Below, piece after piece: positions 41,873 to 53,178 of a stretch of DNA of 64,000 bases. Source of the DNA: Chlorops oryzae (Eukaryota > Arthropoda > Insecta > Diptera > Chloropidae); assembly GCA_020466095.1 (NCBI GenBank), contig CM035806.1:117174500-117238499 (forward strand). Direction: 5' to 3'. The stretch's first letter is position 1. Each line of letters opens with the position of its first letter. Below the pieces are notes generated by a model, which was not told the DNA's origin, made no database searches, and was given only the letters and a program-made list of their open reading frames with translations. A program made the translations under genes and the position numbers.

Positions 41873-44800
41873 GAAGTGTGTCAATTGGTAGCCTATAATG
41901 TAGCTAATCTAAATAGCAAGCTTAATTTCAATAGTTTTTTCTCATATATAAATAAGTTTGATATTTTCTTTTTATTCGAAACTCATGTTATTGCTGATAA
42001 ACGCAAACATTTTGCAACTTATTTTAAAGACTATATATTACACTGGATAGATGCAAAAAAAGTACATAATGCTGGACGTGCAAGCGGTGCTTGTCTGTAT
42101 GGATTTAGAAAAACTATACAGCCAAAATACGCATTAAAATTTCAAATTTTCTCTGACAATGTTCTGTTGTCAGCTAAGTTCGGTGATATTGTCTTTCAGC
42201 TTATCCCACGTTATTTGAATTGTACGTCTTGGAAAAGTGATTTTGACAGGTTTGAAGAGTTCCTGGTTAGCTTAGGGTTAACATCTTACTGTATTATTGG
42301 CGATCTAAATGCGCGGATTGGTGAAAGTCAGGTAGTTGATAAGAATTTGTTGCAATATTATCCATCAGTCTCGCAAAACAGAAAATCAAAAGATAAAATT
42401 ATTGATGGAAAAGGGAAAAAATTAATCGACCTTGTTGAAAACTTAGGTGGTATTTTTATAAATGGTAGGGTGCCTGGGGACAATATTGGCAATTACACAT
42501 TCTGTGGTGTAATGGGTAAATCGGTGATTGACTATTGCATATGCTCATTTGATTTTTTACAAACGTTAAGTAATTTCACGGTTCCTAGCAAAGTTTATTC
42601 TGACCACATGCCACTCTCTCTTTCCATATCTTCTGGGATCAACTTGAACACTAAATGTTGTACACTGCCTCAGAAAATTAACTGGAACCCAAAAAATTCC
42701 TTAAAATATTCTGCGTCTTTAAGTTTGACTTCTAATTGCGATTATATTCAATCAGACTTACCGATAGATAACAAGGTTTCTATTCTTATGGATAAAATTT
42801 ACTCAGCAATGGGTAAAATCAAAAGTAATAAATATTTTGAACCAAAAAATAAATGGTTTAACTCCCAATGTGAATCGGCGCGCGTGCAAATGCTCGTAAA
42901 ACTGAATCTTTACCGCAAGTATAATTCTCCATTGTTTAAAAACTTGTATCTTGAAAGTAAAGCTAAATATCGTGAAGTATGCAAATTAAGAAAACGCAAA
43001 TTTGAAGTCGAAAACATTGAAAAGCTAAATAACGTTAAAAATGCCAGTGATTGGTGGAAATTGGCTAACTCTATGAAAAACAGCTCCCCGCAGATAGGTA
43101 ACGCCCTTGATGTTTCCGCTTTTTATAATCACTTTAAGAAACTGTTTTCATATTTGCAATGTGATGGTCTTATATCTTGGGCTGTACCCTACAAAGTTGA
43201 CCCCTTTCTCGACTCCCCTTTTGAGATGCGTGAACTGAATATAGTTCTAAAAAATGCTAAACTTAACAAAGCTCCTGGCCAAGACAGAGTTATTTACGAG
43301 TTCTACAAATTTGCTCCACAAGATTTTCTTCACGAAACACTGTCTTTGATGAACAAAATTTTTCTTTCTCAAGATATACCCTCATCCTTTCGCCGCTCTA
43401 TTATCATCCCATTGTACAAAAAGGGTGATGCGAATGAAGTTTCAAATTATAGAGGCTTATCACTTCTTGATACGCTTTATAAAATTTTTACTGGCCTTAT
43501 CCTTAATAGAATTAATAGTTGGATCGTTTGCAATGATGTTCTAAGTGAATTTCAGGCAGGTTTTCGTAGAGGCTACTCTACGGTTGACAATATTTTCAAT
43601 TTAAACAGCATTGTTCACCTAAACTTGGAAAATAAAAATAAAACGTATGCATTTTTTGTGGACTTTTCCTGTGCCTTTGACTCAATACCAAGAAATTCCT
43701 TATTTTACAAACTGTCCACTATGGGCATGTCTACAAAAATGATAACTATTTTGCAAATGATATATTTTGATACTTCCAGTCAAGTGTGGGATGGTAATTT
43801 ATTATCAGAATCGTTTCCGGTTGTAAAAGGTGTTAAACAGGGCTGTTTGTTGAGCCCAGTTCTATTCGCATTATACTTGAACGACCTGCACAATATTCTA
43901 CCTGGTGGTATTAGATTTGGTGATTTAGTTGTTAAAGTACTTCTCTATGCTGATGACTTAGTTATTCTTGCTAGCTCGGAAAGGGAACTGCAATTAATGA
44001 TAAATTCGTTGCATAATTATTGTAGTCAATGGTGTCTTAACATTAATTTATCCAAGTCCAAGATTCTTATTTTTGGAAATGGCCCTCGCATATCAAACAA
44101 TCTAGCTTGGTATTATGGCAATGATAAAATTGAAATTGTAAACGAGTACAAATATCTGGGAGTAATTTTAACCTTTAACTTGTCATACAACAAGCATCTC
44201 GATGCTAAGCTTACATCTTCAAAAACAGCAATTAACGCTTCTTGGTTAAGTTACATTCATAACCGCAAAATTAAATTATGCAACAAACTCAAAATTTTCG
44301 ACTCAGCCGCGAAGTCAATCATGTTTTATGGTGCACAAGTGTGGGGATTTGATCGTTTTGAGCAGGTGGAAAAATTGTTCCGGTTTTTCATGAAAAAAAT
44401 ATTTTATTTGCCAAATAACACACCAAACTATATGCTACATTTGGAAACCAGGCTCACAACGATGTTTATACAAACTCTCGCGTTACACTTTGGCTATATC
44501 CAAAAAGTCTTCAGATATTCACATGCAAGGCTTCCTCGTTTACTCGCTGAAATAATTATAACTAAAAACGTTTCTTGGGTTCGTAAATGGCACTTGCTAT
44601 GAGATGAGCTTCAAGTAGACTTTGATTTCGACTTTGGAGGTCCAAATTTGAAATCCCAACTAGACCACTTTTTGCGACAATTAATTGATCTTGACCATAG
44701 AAGGCACTTAGAGGGCGCAAGGAATTCACAACTACATGATGCCTACCACCACCTACAGTATGATGTTCCCCCCTATATAACCGACAAAAACTCTACAAAT

Positions 44801-45100
44801 TTAGTCAATCTCATTTTTCGTGCAAGGGGAGGTCTCTTAAATTTAAATGGATGTTGTTTTAGTAATCAAAATAGACCTGGCTTTTGTACACTATGTAATC
44901 TGAGGGAAATTGAAAGTACTTATCATTTTGTAGGTAGGTGCCCTATCTTTAACTATGAAAGGCTTAGTCGCTTCGGAAAGAGTTCTCTTACTGAGGTTGA
45001 ATTTTATGAAATTTTGAATGGCAGAAGCTATGCTAGTCTCTATATGTATTTAAAAAGTTGTTTAAAATATCGAGATTTAATTGTGAATGAATTTAGCTAA
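41867..45100 (+). pseudogene. LINE ORF2: endonuclease and reverse transcriptase, one stop
   Basis: APE-type endonuclease first (VAYNVANLNSK at about residue 8, GDLNARIGES at about 145, SDHMPLSL at about 245), then reverse transcriptase (KAPGQDRVIYEF, FQAGFRRGYST, FFVDFSCAFDS, KQGCLLSPVLFALYLND, LLYADDLVILA at about 692). A C-terminal knuckle (CTLCNLREIESTYHFVGRC, about 1006-1024) follows. No in-frame ATG precedes the endonuclease motifs. A TGA at 44600-44602 (after RKWHLL) interrupts an otherwise open frame that continues in phase to 45100; probably a recent nonsense change. No RNase H domain. Confidence 0.88.
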
Positions 45101-45269
45101 AAGAAACTAAAACTTTATTCATTTGTTCCCCAATAGTTAATATATAATATGCCAATCTGACACACAACACGTAATGTTATGTCATATTTAAGATTTTTTT
45201 TAATAATGTAAGCTTAGAAATAATGAATTATTCATGAATAAAATCTTTCTTAATAATAAATAAAAATAA

Positions 45270-45701
45270 TATTTGTTTTGAGGGCCGGCTTAGCAGCCCC
45301 GGATCTAGGGGGTTCCGTGCCCCGGGCGGCAAGTTCAGAGGGCGGAAAATTCAGAAGACGGCCTTCACATACGTGTTTAAGGAGGCTTTCATGTTTTATG
45401 GCCTTAAATACCATATTTCACCCAAAATAATTTTTAACATAAAATTATGAGTGGTATTCAAGCAGGTACGCAAAATTTGCGCCCTCAGAAATTTTGCGAG
45501 CTCGCAAATTATTTTGTATGAAAAAAGTTTTCGTAGCCTCGCAAATTTTGCGCACCTATTGTGATGCGCAAAATATGCGCGATATTGTGTGGAAATGAAA
45601 GTTAAGCGGGACTTACACTGTCGAAAGGGTATTTGTCGCGGGGCACAGTATAAATGGGGAATTAATATATAATCAACGTGTGCAACGATCATCGAACTAA
45701 T
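45270..45701. repeat. 432-bp direct repeat, right copy (LINE flank)
   Basis: Starts TATTTGTTTTGAGGGCC directly after the LINE tail and ends CATCGAACTAAT. Pairs with 39375-39806. Confidence 0.92.
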
Positions 45702-46133
45702 CAGTCGCACCGTGTAATCGCCGGCTTTCGCCCACAAAATCTATCGGATGTATCGATTTCGCTACAACTTCGATAGCATGGGAAAGGATTATTCAATGAC
45801 CAGGAACAGAGGCGAAAGCTTATAGAATATATATAATATATGGGCGAAAGACTGCGAATTTTAATCAGAATTTATCTTCATCTTTTTTACATCATAAATT
45901 GTTATTATTCGAGTATTTGATACCATTGTCGTTAAAATTTTTTAAAGTGTAATTAGAGTTCTCGTTTTTGAATTTTTTATTGTTTAATGGCACCCTGCCA
46001 AGTAATTTTAAAATCGTTGTTGCAGCACGATTTTAAAACCGAAATCTTATTGTAATATTCATTCTCAATAAACTAATTAACCGCAAGCCTCGTCCTCCTT
46101 CACTCATTGGGAAGTCGCCGTGATAGTTTGAAT
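45702..46133. other. intergenic, no gene
   Basis: Original right flank of the LINE target. Contains a GGCGAAAG inverted word pair (about 45720 and 45830); nothing coding. Confidence 0.4.
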
Positions 46134-46706
46134 GAGGCCTTTTAGACTAGGGCAATTATCGCCGGCAATTTTTTCTCAAATTCTCTTTTGGAGTTGCCTT
46201 TGCTTTCACACGTCTAAAAAGATTGCCGAGCAATTTTTATTTTCTTGCCTGTTTTTGACGTTTGCCCCGGTCATGCAGGGTTGATTTTCGAAATAAATTA
46301 GAATAACACAATTATGTATCCCTGATTTAGGGTTGATTTTAAGACTAAAAAGACGCGTCCTGGCATATTCCGGCGATTTCATATAATAAATGCAAGGATT
46401 TTGTTGCATTAGCACAATTAGCTTTTCCATGGATTCGCGCGGCCATTTCCCCGACATTTGAAATTTTAAATTTTATATTTCCCGAAAAATCTCAGTTGTT
46501 AACACCTCGAAAGTAGAAAGCGAATGAAGCAAACGTCAAAAACCAGCTCGCAGCCAACTTCACGTTTGACAAAACGAAAGAGAGCAAAACGGAATTGCCG
46601 AGTACGGGCAATTCTGAAACGAGCAATTTTTATCTACCCCCCGCTCTGCGTCTCGCCAACAAACGAAAAAAATTGCCGGCGATAATTGCCTAGTGTAAAA
46701 GGCCTC
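46134..46706. mobile_element. Harbinger-like MITE, GAGGCCTTTTA type
   Basis: Ends GAGGCCTTTTAGACTAGGGC and a near-inverse, about 40 bp long in total (sharing AATTATCGCCGGCAATTTTT); AAT on both sides (46131-46133, 46707-46709). 573 bp, non-coding. The terminal plan resembles 15374-17193. Confidence 0.75.
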
Positions 46707-46824
46707 AATGTGTGATGAAATGAAAAAATTTGATTTTTATGGCACACTAAATAAAATTGAAGTAAAATTTTTTAATCTTAGGGCCAATATTACCAAACAT
46801 ATTTAAAAAAATATTCGGGTATAA

Positions 46825-46889
46825 TTAATAGCACTGACAGACATAGGTATTTTACACCATGATGGTGTGAAGTCTAGGTGACACACATA
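46825..46889. mobile_element. single end of the GACAGACAT element
   Basis: TAATAGCACTGACAGACATAG to GTGACACACATA, matching the right end at 17360-17423. Followed at once by CAGTGGCGAGCAGAAGTGAG, which looks like a Tc1-type terminus, though no partner end was found. Confidence 0.55.
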
Positions 46890-47569
46890 CAGTGGCGAGC
46901 AGAAGTGAGCAAATGTTGGGTTCTCCAATTGTTTTCTCTTTATATCTCCGGTGTTAATAAAGATATCCTCATGAAATTTTCGGTATATGTACATTAATTA
47001 TTTTGGGATATAAATAGTGAGATGAAAACGAAGTTAAGGTTGTAGGAAAAGAGAGAACAGCAAAACATGTTACCAGACCCACATGTGCTCAGTTTTGCTC
47101 GTTTGGAAAAATTTACTAACGATTTAGATTAAATAGGTGGCAAACGGGAAAAATTATAAATGTTAGTAGATGTCGCATTGGGAGAATAGTCAAGGACTCC
47201 AAAACATAGATCTCAAGGTCTTTGATAACCTTATGGCTGTAGAGGCATCGTTTAATGGCGGGTTGGGACATGTTATAAAAAATAATTTCAAAAAAATAGA
47301 TATCTATAAAAATAAAACAATTTTTGTATGTTTCTCAGTTAATACTAATTCCATCGATCATTTGGAAAATTTTCACACTTACCGGTTACTTAGTTTGTTC
47401 AAAAAGTACGTGCAATCTACGAAACATATAACAATTTATTGCTTTCTTCTAAGGAAAATGCCAACAAAAACTACTACAACAACAAAATATTAAAAAATTT
47501 GGCTATTTAAGAAAAAAGGATACCTTTCCCAATCTAAAGTTTTAAAATTGACCTCGATCGGTCTACTAG

Positions 47570-47708
47570 TTTTCAAACGATCACATGTTGAAGTACAGCG
47601 AAAAGGCTGTTGGGAGTTTTGTATGAGATTCTATGAAAACTCCCTTATACTTCTGTGCTTTACGTTTTTCAATTTTTCGCTACACTTCAACATGTCATCG
47701 TTTGAAAA
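47570..47708. mobile_element. 139-bp inverted-repeat MITE
   Basis: TTTTCAAACGATCACATGTT faces a 25-bp inverse with one mismatch; AAAACTCCC/GGGAGTTTT also face each other inside. Non-coding. Confidence 0.6.
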
Positions 47709-47899
47709 TAAATAATCAGCAGCTGCTTGTACTCCGATCAAGGCACAACGCAAAATGTTGCATCCATTAAATAATGCCGTTCCGATGGCTCCACTTTTTC
47801 CACAATAAGACGAGTGATTGTTACAGATAAAAAGAGCGTATAAGAGAATTTTTCCTCAATTACAGTGGTTTGATAAATATATTATTTTTCATTGCTCTG

Positions 47900-48343
47900 G
47901 CCCATTCCAAATTCCGCCATCAAATCAGCTTGGCTAAATATCTCAAAACTTGCTTTGGCATTGATTGTGTCTTCAATCGGCGAAGATGTCGCTGCATTTT
48001 GGCGAAATCAACTAATTTTGCTCCATCTGGCACTCTTCGTTGAAAGCCAAGCGAACTCGATTTTGTTGCGAAGCATATGAAACTTTTTTACCCTTTCTTC
48101 CTGATCTCCGTGAATGCTGTGGAGCTGGCTCGTCCAATTATGGAAACATTTTCCGTTGCTTTCGTGATATGAGAGTGATGCCCTGCAACCACTCTCATAA
48201 CACACAAAGCGCTTAATATGAACTCTTGTACTTTTGTTCATATACTGGGACTTATATTTATATAACTGCCTCTCGTCTGGAGTATAAATTAAAACACTTT
48301 TGGAACGCGCGCCATTTACAAAGACAAAATTTGTGCACTCCAT
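47900..48343 (-). pseudogene. FLYWCH-like N terminus of a MULE transposase
   Basis: On the - strand: SVLIYTPDERQLYKYKSQYM, then FVCYESGCRASLSYHE and FHNWTSQLHSIHGDQEE, a WRC/C...H-x-H arrangement like the FLYWCH-type finger that starts many MULE transposases. The frame then decays through shifts and stops (LRRLKTQSMPKQ near 47970). Orientation and family agree with the core at 38089-39179. Probably one gene split by later insertions. Confidence 0.55.
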
Positions 48344-48625
48344 TTTAGTTAATTACTGTCTACAAAATGAAACCGCCCAGCTATAAACCGAATATTTAAA
48401 AACTAATTGAGAAATAAACACTATTTTTAAATATAAAAAAATGCAAAAATTGCCTACTTTTTAACTTAGCCAACAAGTTAACTTTGCATAAAGTTTTGGA
48501 CATTTTTTTCATATGTCTGAAAGCAAACCGGTCGTGACGCCATAGAAATTTTTTGTGGTGCTATGACCGTTTCTCTGACGGACATTACGCCCAAATAATA
48601 TTGGTCTTATGTCCGAGAAAATTGT

Positions 48626-48725
48626 NNNNNNNNNNNNNNNNNNNNNNNNNNNNNNNNNNNNNNNNNNNNNNNNNNNNNNNNNNNNNNNNNNNNNNNNNNN
48701 NNNNNNNNNNNNNNNNNNNNNNNNN
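48626..48725. other. assembly gap (100 N)
   Basis: One hundred N; the flanks are unique-looking AT-rich DNA. Confidence 0.99.
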
Positions 48726-48927
48726 GGAAACAATAAACTACAAAAATGTACCTATGAGCTCAATAAACAAATTTCTGAAACATATAAACTTCCTAGAGAT
48801 GATTCTTAACACCGTTTTTTAATTTCATTTGTTTTTTATTTACTTCAACATTGAGTTACTATGCTATCTATTACAAAAATATTTAAAAAAAATATTCGTA
48901 TTATAATAATTATGTTAAAATGTTATG

Positions 48928-50494
48928 TTATAATGTTGATGGCCCTGGACTTGCAAATCGCGCTCTCTTAAGTTGTGGATCCAAATCGTCCGAATCTGAC
49001 TCTGATTCAGAAATTATGGTGTCCACAAGCACGTTGCTTCCAGACTGCCCTCCATCATCAGCTCTTTCTTCTTCAACTACTTCATTAACATCATACAGGG
49101 TGATCTTGTGACTCCACCAACATACCTCTGCAAGCAATCCGTCCAGATTTTTGCCTTTGAACCGTTTTTCCATGGGCATTGTGGTTTGGTGAAACCGTTC
49201 TCCTTGCTCATCGGATTCGGTAGGGAGTTGTTTGATGAAATCGTCAAAATGAAAATGAAGAAAATGCAGCTTTAAGGCTTGTTCAGACGCTACGTGTTTC
49301 AGCTCTCATTCGTGTTTCGGGGCCGAAACAAGAACCAAACACTTGTTTCGCCATACAAATCTTGACATCCGAAACACTTTGAAACTACGTGTTTCAGATC
49401 GAAACAAGTAGCGAAACAAGTAAAAATTGCTATCATCCCTAATTTAATCGATTGTTATCGGGAAAAGAAGTAAAGAGCAAAAGAAAAATTACTATACATG
49501 CGATCTAAATTCATTCACATTTCTTTTCCACTTTCAAAGCGGGCAAGAATGACTATTTCCAAACATTTTGAAAAACAAATAAGACGAAGAAGAGGAAAAC
49601 GAAACACGAATGACTACGTCTGAACGAGTAGTTTCGCATTCGTGTTTCACGAAACGAAACGCATGTTTCGGAGCTCCGTCTGAACAAGCCTTTAATGTCA
49701 TCGATGCGCCGATTATCTCAAAATAATACAGCATTGCTTTCACCCATTCTCTTGCTTCCGGTTCCGCGTCTCGATCCACTCCCAAGACTCTGGTGCATAC
49801 ACGCTGAAGGTAAATCCATGCCATTGAATGATTTTCATCAAGCGATGAAGCAAAGTTGCTCTTGAATAGCTTTCTAATGTCAGGGCCATTAAGTACGCCT
49901 GTTAAATGAAAACAAAAAATAAAGACAGAAAAGAAAACATTAACATAGTGTAAATAGCTATATATATAGTACAATTAGGTGAACAAAAATCCGTTTTAAA
50001 TTTACTACAATACCTTTTTTAATTTTGTCATCGCTACGCTTTGGGAAAACGCTTTTCAAATAGTCGAATGCGTTTGGACAATTTACAACGGCCACTTCGA
50101 TGAATTTTTTAACAATTCCCAATTTTATGTGGAGCGGTGGCAGCAAGATGTCTTGAGTATTGTCAATTAAAGGTGCATTCTTCAGTCTATGTTGTTGTAT
50201 TTGTTCATCCACACTTCCTCTTGGCCTCAACGAATTACATTGGAATTGATTCAGAGGTGAGCGTGAATCCCAATTACAAAGAAAACAAAAGAATTTTGGG
50301 AAGCCGCCCTTATCGATGATCCCTTGCATAATGTTGATGACCTTCAAATCACAGCAAATCTTCCATTTATTTTCGTAATATTTGATTTTTTCCATTATAT
50401 CTTTCAATGTTTCATAGCTTTCTTTCATGTTGATACCCATTGCTAGCGGAATGGAAGGTTTTCGGTTCGACACATGCAACAACACTGCTTTCAA
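48928..50494 (-). pseudogene. orphan arthropod repeat protein (LPPLHIKLG family), MITE-broken
   Basis: Three pieces on the - strand. Exon 50494-50014 has LKAVLLHVSNRKPSIPLAMG, CCDLKVINIMQG, CFLCNWDS and ILLPPLHIKLGIVKKF. The intron has donor GTATTG and acceptor ATTTAACAG. The exon from 49898 has GPDIRKLF, is interrupted at 49691-49275 by a MITE, and resumes with LHFLHFHFDDF, DEQGERFHQ and MPMEKRFKG, ending at 48928 in an acidic tail. I know this as a multicopy insect protein family of undefined function, probably transposon-borne. The N terminus is missing. Confidence 0.65.
49275..49691. mobile_element. Harbinger-like MITE inside the orphan gene
   Basis: Ends AGGCTTGTTCAGACG and inverse; TTA target copies at 49272-49274 and 49692-49694. 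417 bp full of GAAACAAG/CGTGTTTC words. Omitting it and one TTA restores a continuous reading of the host frame. Confidence 0.9.
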
Positions 50495-50708
50495 GCTTGA
50501 AACAGAACCATGGGCCTTAAGTCCATGGGCGTTATGTCACGGCACCATTAACTTACACTTTATCTCCATTCCGCAACAACCAAAGTTTTTGCTCACAATA
50601 ATAAACAAAAACCAACAGTCAAAACAAAGCAATGCTGCCAACTGTTAGCAACAGATGTGAAAAAATATCTATGTTGGTATCACTGGAACGAAGCAAGATT
50701 GCACCGTA
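50495..50708. other. unassigned DNA
   Basis: The frame of the orphan protein continues a few codons upstream of 50494 and then is lost. Nothing else seen. Confidence 0.4.
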
Positions 50709-51033
50709 AAGGTAGAAACACTCACGCACTGCGCCGCAGTACCATCTGTCACATAGAAATCAAAATGTATGAAAATGTATGAAAGCAGACACTCAAAATA
50801 TTAGCATGGCATAGCATGGCATAGCGTTCTAAAGATTTTAGATTTCTATGCTAATTTGACAGCTGTAGTGCTGCCATTGTTTGGAGACTTGCACTGAGAC
50901 TTGCATTGTTTGGAGAGCTGCCCATTCTAGTTCATTTCCATATTATTTTACTGTGCGTCACTGATTACTACAAATTTTCTCTATGCCATGCCATGCTATG
51001 CCATGCGCCGCAATTCGTGAGTGTTTCTACCTT
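50709..51033. mobile_element. MITE with AAGGTAGAAACACTCACG ends
   Basis: AAGGTAGAAACACTCACG at 50709 faces CGTGAGTGTTTCTACCTT ending 51033; GCATGGCATAGCATGG faces CCATGCTATGCC. 325 bp, non-coding. No clear duplication. Confidence 0.75.
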
Positions 51034-51393
51034 CGCAAATACCATCGCAACTTTATCGAAATGTCTTAACGTGTAAATGGCATCTATGCAACTATGATCA
51101 GCAGTTAAAAACTTGAACGTTAAATTGAAACAGATACTACGTTTATGCATCACGTTAACCCAGGTATATTCAACCCAGGTCAAGTCAACCCCCTCGCATA
51201 AACGCTATTTATAACCGAGTTAGAGAATTTAATCGGGTTGAATAAACACATTTATTTAAACTGGGTAGAAAATTGAACTCGAGTTGAAGTTTGTGCATAA
51301 GCACGAGGGCTTAGGCAAATCTGAAGTCAGCTGTTAATATAAATTTGAAACAATTGTTGCGAAAACGTTATTTAAAGTGACATTGATCAAAAA

Positions 51394-51795
51394 ATGGAGA
51401 AAAAGAAAAGAATTGTGTGGCAGGAAGTAAAAATTTTAATAGAAATAATTAAAGAAAAGAAAATAATGGGTTTTCTTGATGGAAAAATCAAACGGAACAA
51501 AAGTGTTTTTGAAATTGTAGACAAAGAAATGCAACAGAAGGGTTACCAAAAGAATGTTGGGCAAATTCGGGAAAAATTTAAAAATTTGAAAAAGGATTAT
51601 TTCAAAAATAAGCGCTGCAACAATAAAAGCAGCAACCAACGTAATAGGAAATTCAACAAATTCGAGAAATTCACCAGAAAGCTACCAACAACAATACGGG
51701 TAGACACAAAGTGGCGCTATGATACCACTTGGAAGAAAATTATCAAAGAAACACGGCGTCGACTCGGTTTTTTATATTGCTTGAAAAGTTCATAA
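51394..51795 (+). pseudogene. Myb/SANT-like fragment fused to repeat
   Basis: The first 80 codons (EKKKRIVWQEVKILIEIIKE, GQIREKFKNLKKDYFKNK) look like a Myb/SANT trihelix DNA-binding domain of the type encoded by Harbinger transposons. From about 51640 the frame and the next 600 bp match the TIR element at 39841-40595. Either this is a longer relative of that element or a chimera. The left end of the element is not found. Confidence 0.45.
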
Positions 51796-52250
51796 TTGAA
51801 GCTTTAATAAATATATTACGATATGCTTTTGCTTAATGTGCACGAATGTTTTCATTTTGTAATAAATTGATATACATTTTTGACTACTGCTACGAATTTG
51901 ATTGTACATAGAATTTAGTATTTTTGCTGAAACAGTTTGATCAAAAAGTTATGTGGACGGGGTAGGACTAAAAAAACAATTTATATTTCTCCTTGATATT
52001 GAGTTTCCTTGATTATTTTTATGTTTTTCAAGCTTTTCATGGAATTTTATGAGTTTGGTAGATATTTTATATGTAATGTACTCGAAAATCTCCCAAAATT
52101 AAAAATAAAAGTGGCAATGCATTTCACCAGAGAAGAGCTAAATATGCCATAGCATGCTTCTCTTTTCCTCATGCTATATGCCTATTTTGAAGCAGCGTAG
52201 CTCTAACACATTGCAGGGATTAGGAAGAAGAAGAGTTAGAACTACACTCC
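51640..52250. repeat. second copy of the 39.9-40.6 kb element
   Basis: About 90% similar by eye over 600 bp (TTTTGCTTAATGTGCACGAA, GTTATGTGGACGGGGTAGG), ending GAGTTAGAACTACACTCC. Confidence 0.8.
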
Positions 52251-53178
52251 TACATGCTACATGGTGCTAAATGCCTTTTTGATGAAAAAGCAGCAAAAGC
52301 AATTTTGTTGGTCATTGTTAAAAAGAAATTTAACTTTTAAAATAAAAAAATTTAACCCGTTTTATTTCGTTATACATTTTCATCATCAATGCTACTAACG
52401 TCCCAATTGTATGGGAACTCGTTTTTGCCGGTGAATAGTGCCATATGTAACAAATAAGACTGGGGTTCCTCAAAAATTTTTACGTCTTTCAAGGGCTCCG
52501 CGTCCGAAAAAGTTTGGGAACCCCTGTTTTAGTGCCGTAGCAACCATAGGGGAAAGAGAGGGCTTTTCCCCCCACGAATTTTTGTTTTTGCCCATGAAAA
52601 AAATTAAAAAAGGAGAAAAAATAAATGAAAATCGAAAAAAACAATGATGTTCAATCATACTTAATATAATTGCACTTTGCGATTTTTTAGTTTATTGAAT
52701 CTTAAAAGAATGGTTTCCACGTTTTGCTCGTCATTTGTCTTTTCACGCACTATATTTTTTATTTCTTTGTCAATTCGTATCGGAAAAACGGTTTCATCAA
52801 TTAAAGTGCTGCTAGATAATGGAAATTTCTCCTTTTTTGGGGATAAGGCAAAAAGGGGAAAATGTGAATTTTTAAAACTATAGGGGTATTCACAAAGGCG
52901 TGTTAAAGACGTTGGAAAGTCGGAAATTGGTTAAACTTAGAGAGAGTTTGGATCTTAATCACATTTATTTAACCATCTTTAGCCGAACATGTAAAAAAAA
53001 AAATACAAAAAGTGTTTAAAAATATTCAGTTGAGCCATTTTATAAATTGTCCTTTTTTGCCATATTAGGAACCCCATGTCGTAATAAGGCCCAATTCTGA
53101 TTGCTCTCAAAAACGTGCGAACAATTAAAGAAAAAGATAAAATTTTTATCTGATTTCATTGTAAATATTGGTTGAGAT
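52251..53178. other. intergenic, repeat scraps
   Basis: Includes a left-end fragment of the AGGGGTATTCAC MITE (52882-52927). No gene. Confidence 0.45.

Larger units (their letters stand above)
39807..45269 (+). mobile_element. full-length LINE (two ORFs)
   Basis: Begins TGGCAACTCTGCTCTC directly after the left 432-bp repeat and ends in an A-rich tail (TAATAATAAATAAAAATAA) directly before the right copy. The 5' UTR is interrupted by a 755-bp TIR element (39841-40595); without it the LINE is about 4.7 kb. ORF1 40790-41866, ORF2 41867-45100. A full 5' end plus a flanking duplication indicates real target-primed insertion, with an extraordinary duplication length. Confidence 0.88.

Noticed and set aside
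49534..49974. Single long frame across the orphan gene and MITE
   Set aside because: Its first part is intron and its last part is MITE; only 49898-49692 fits the family.
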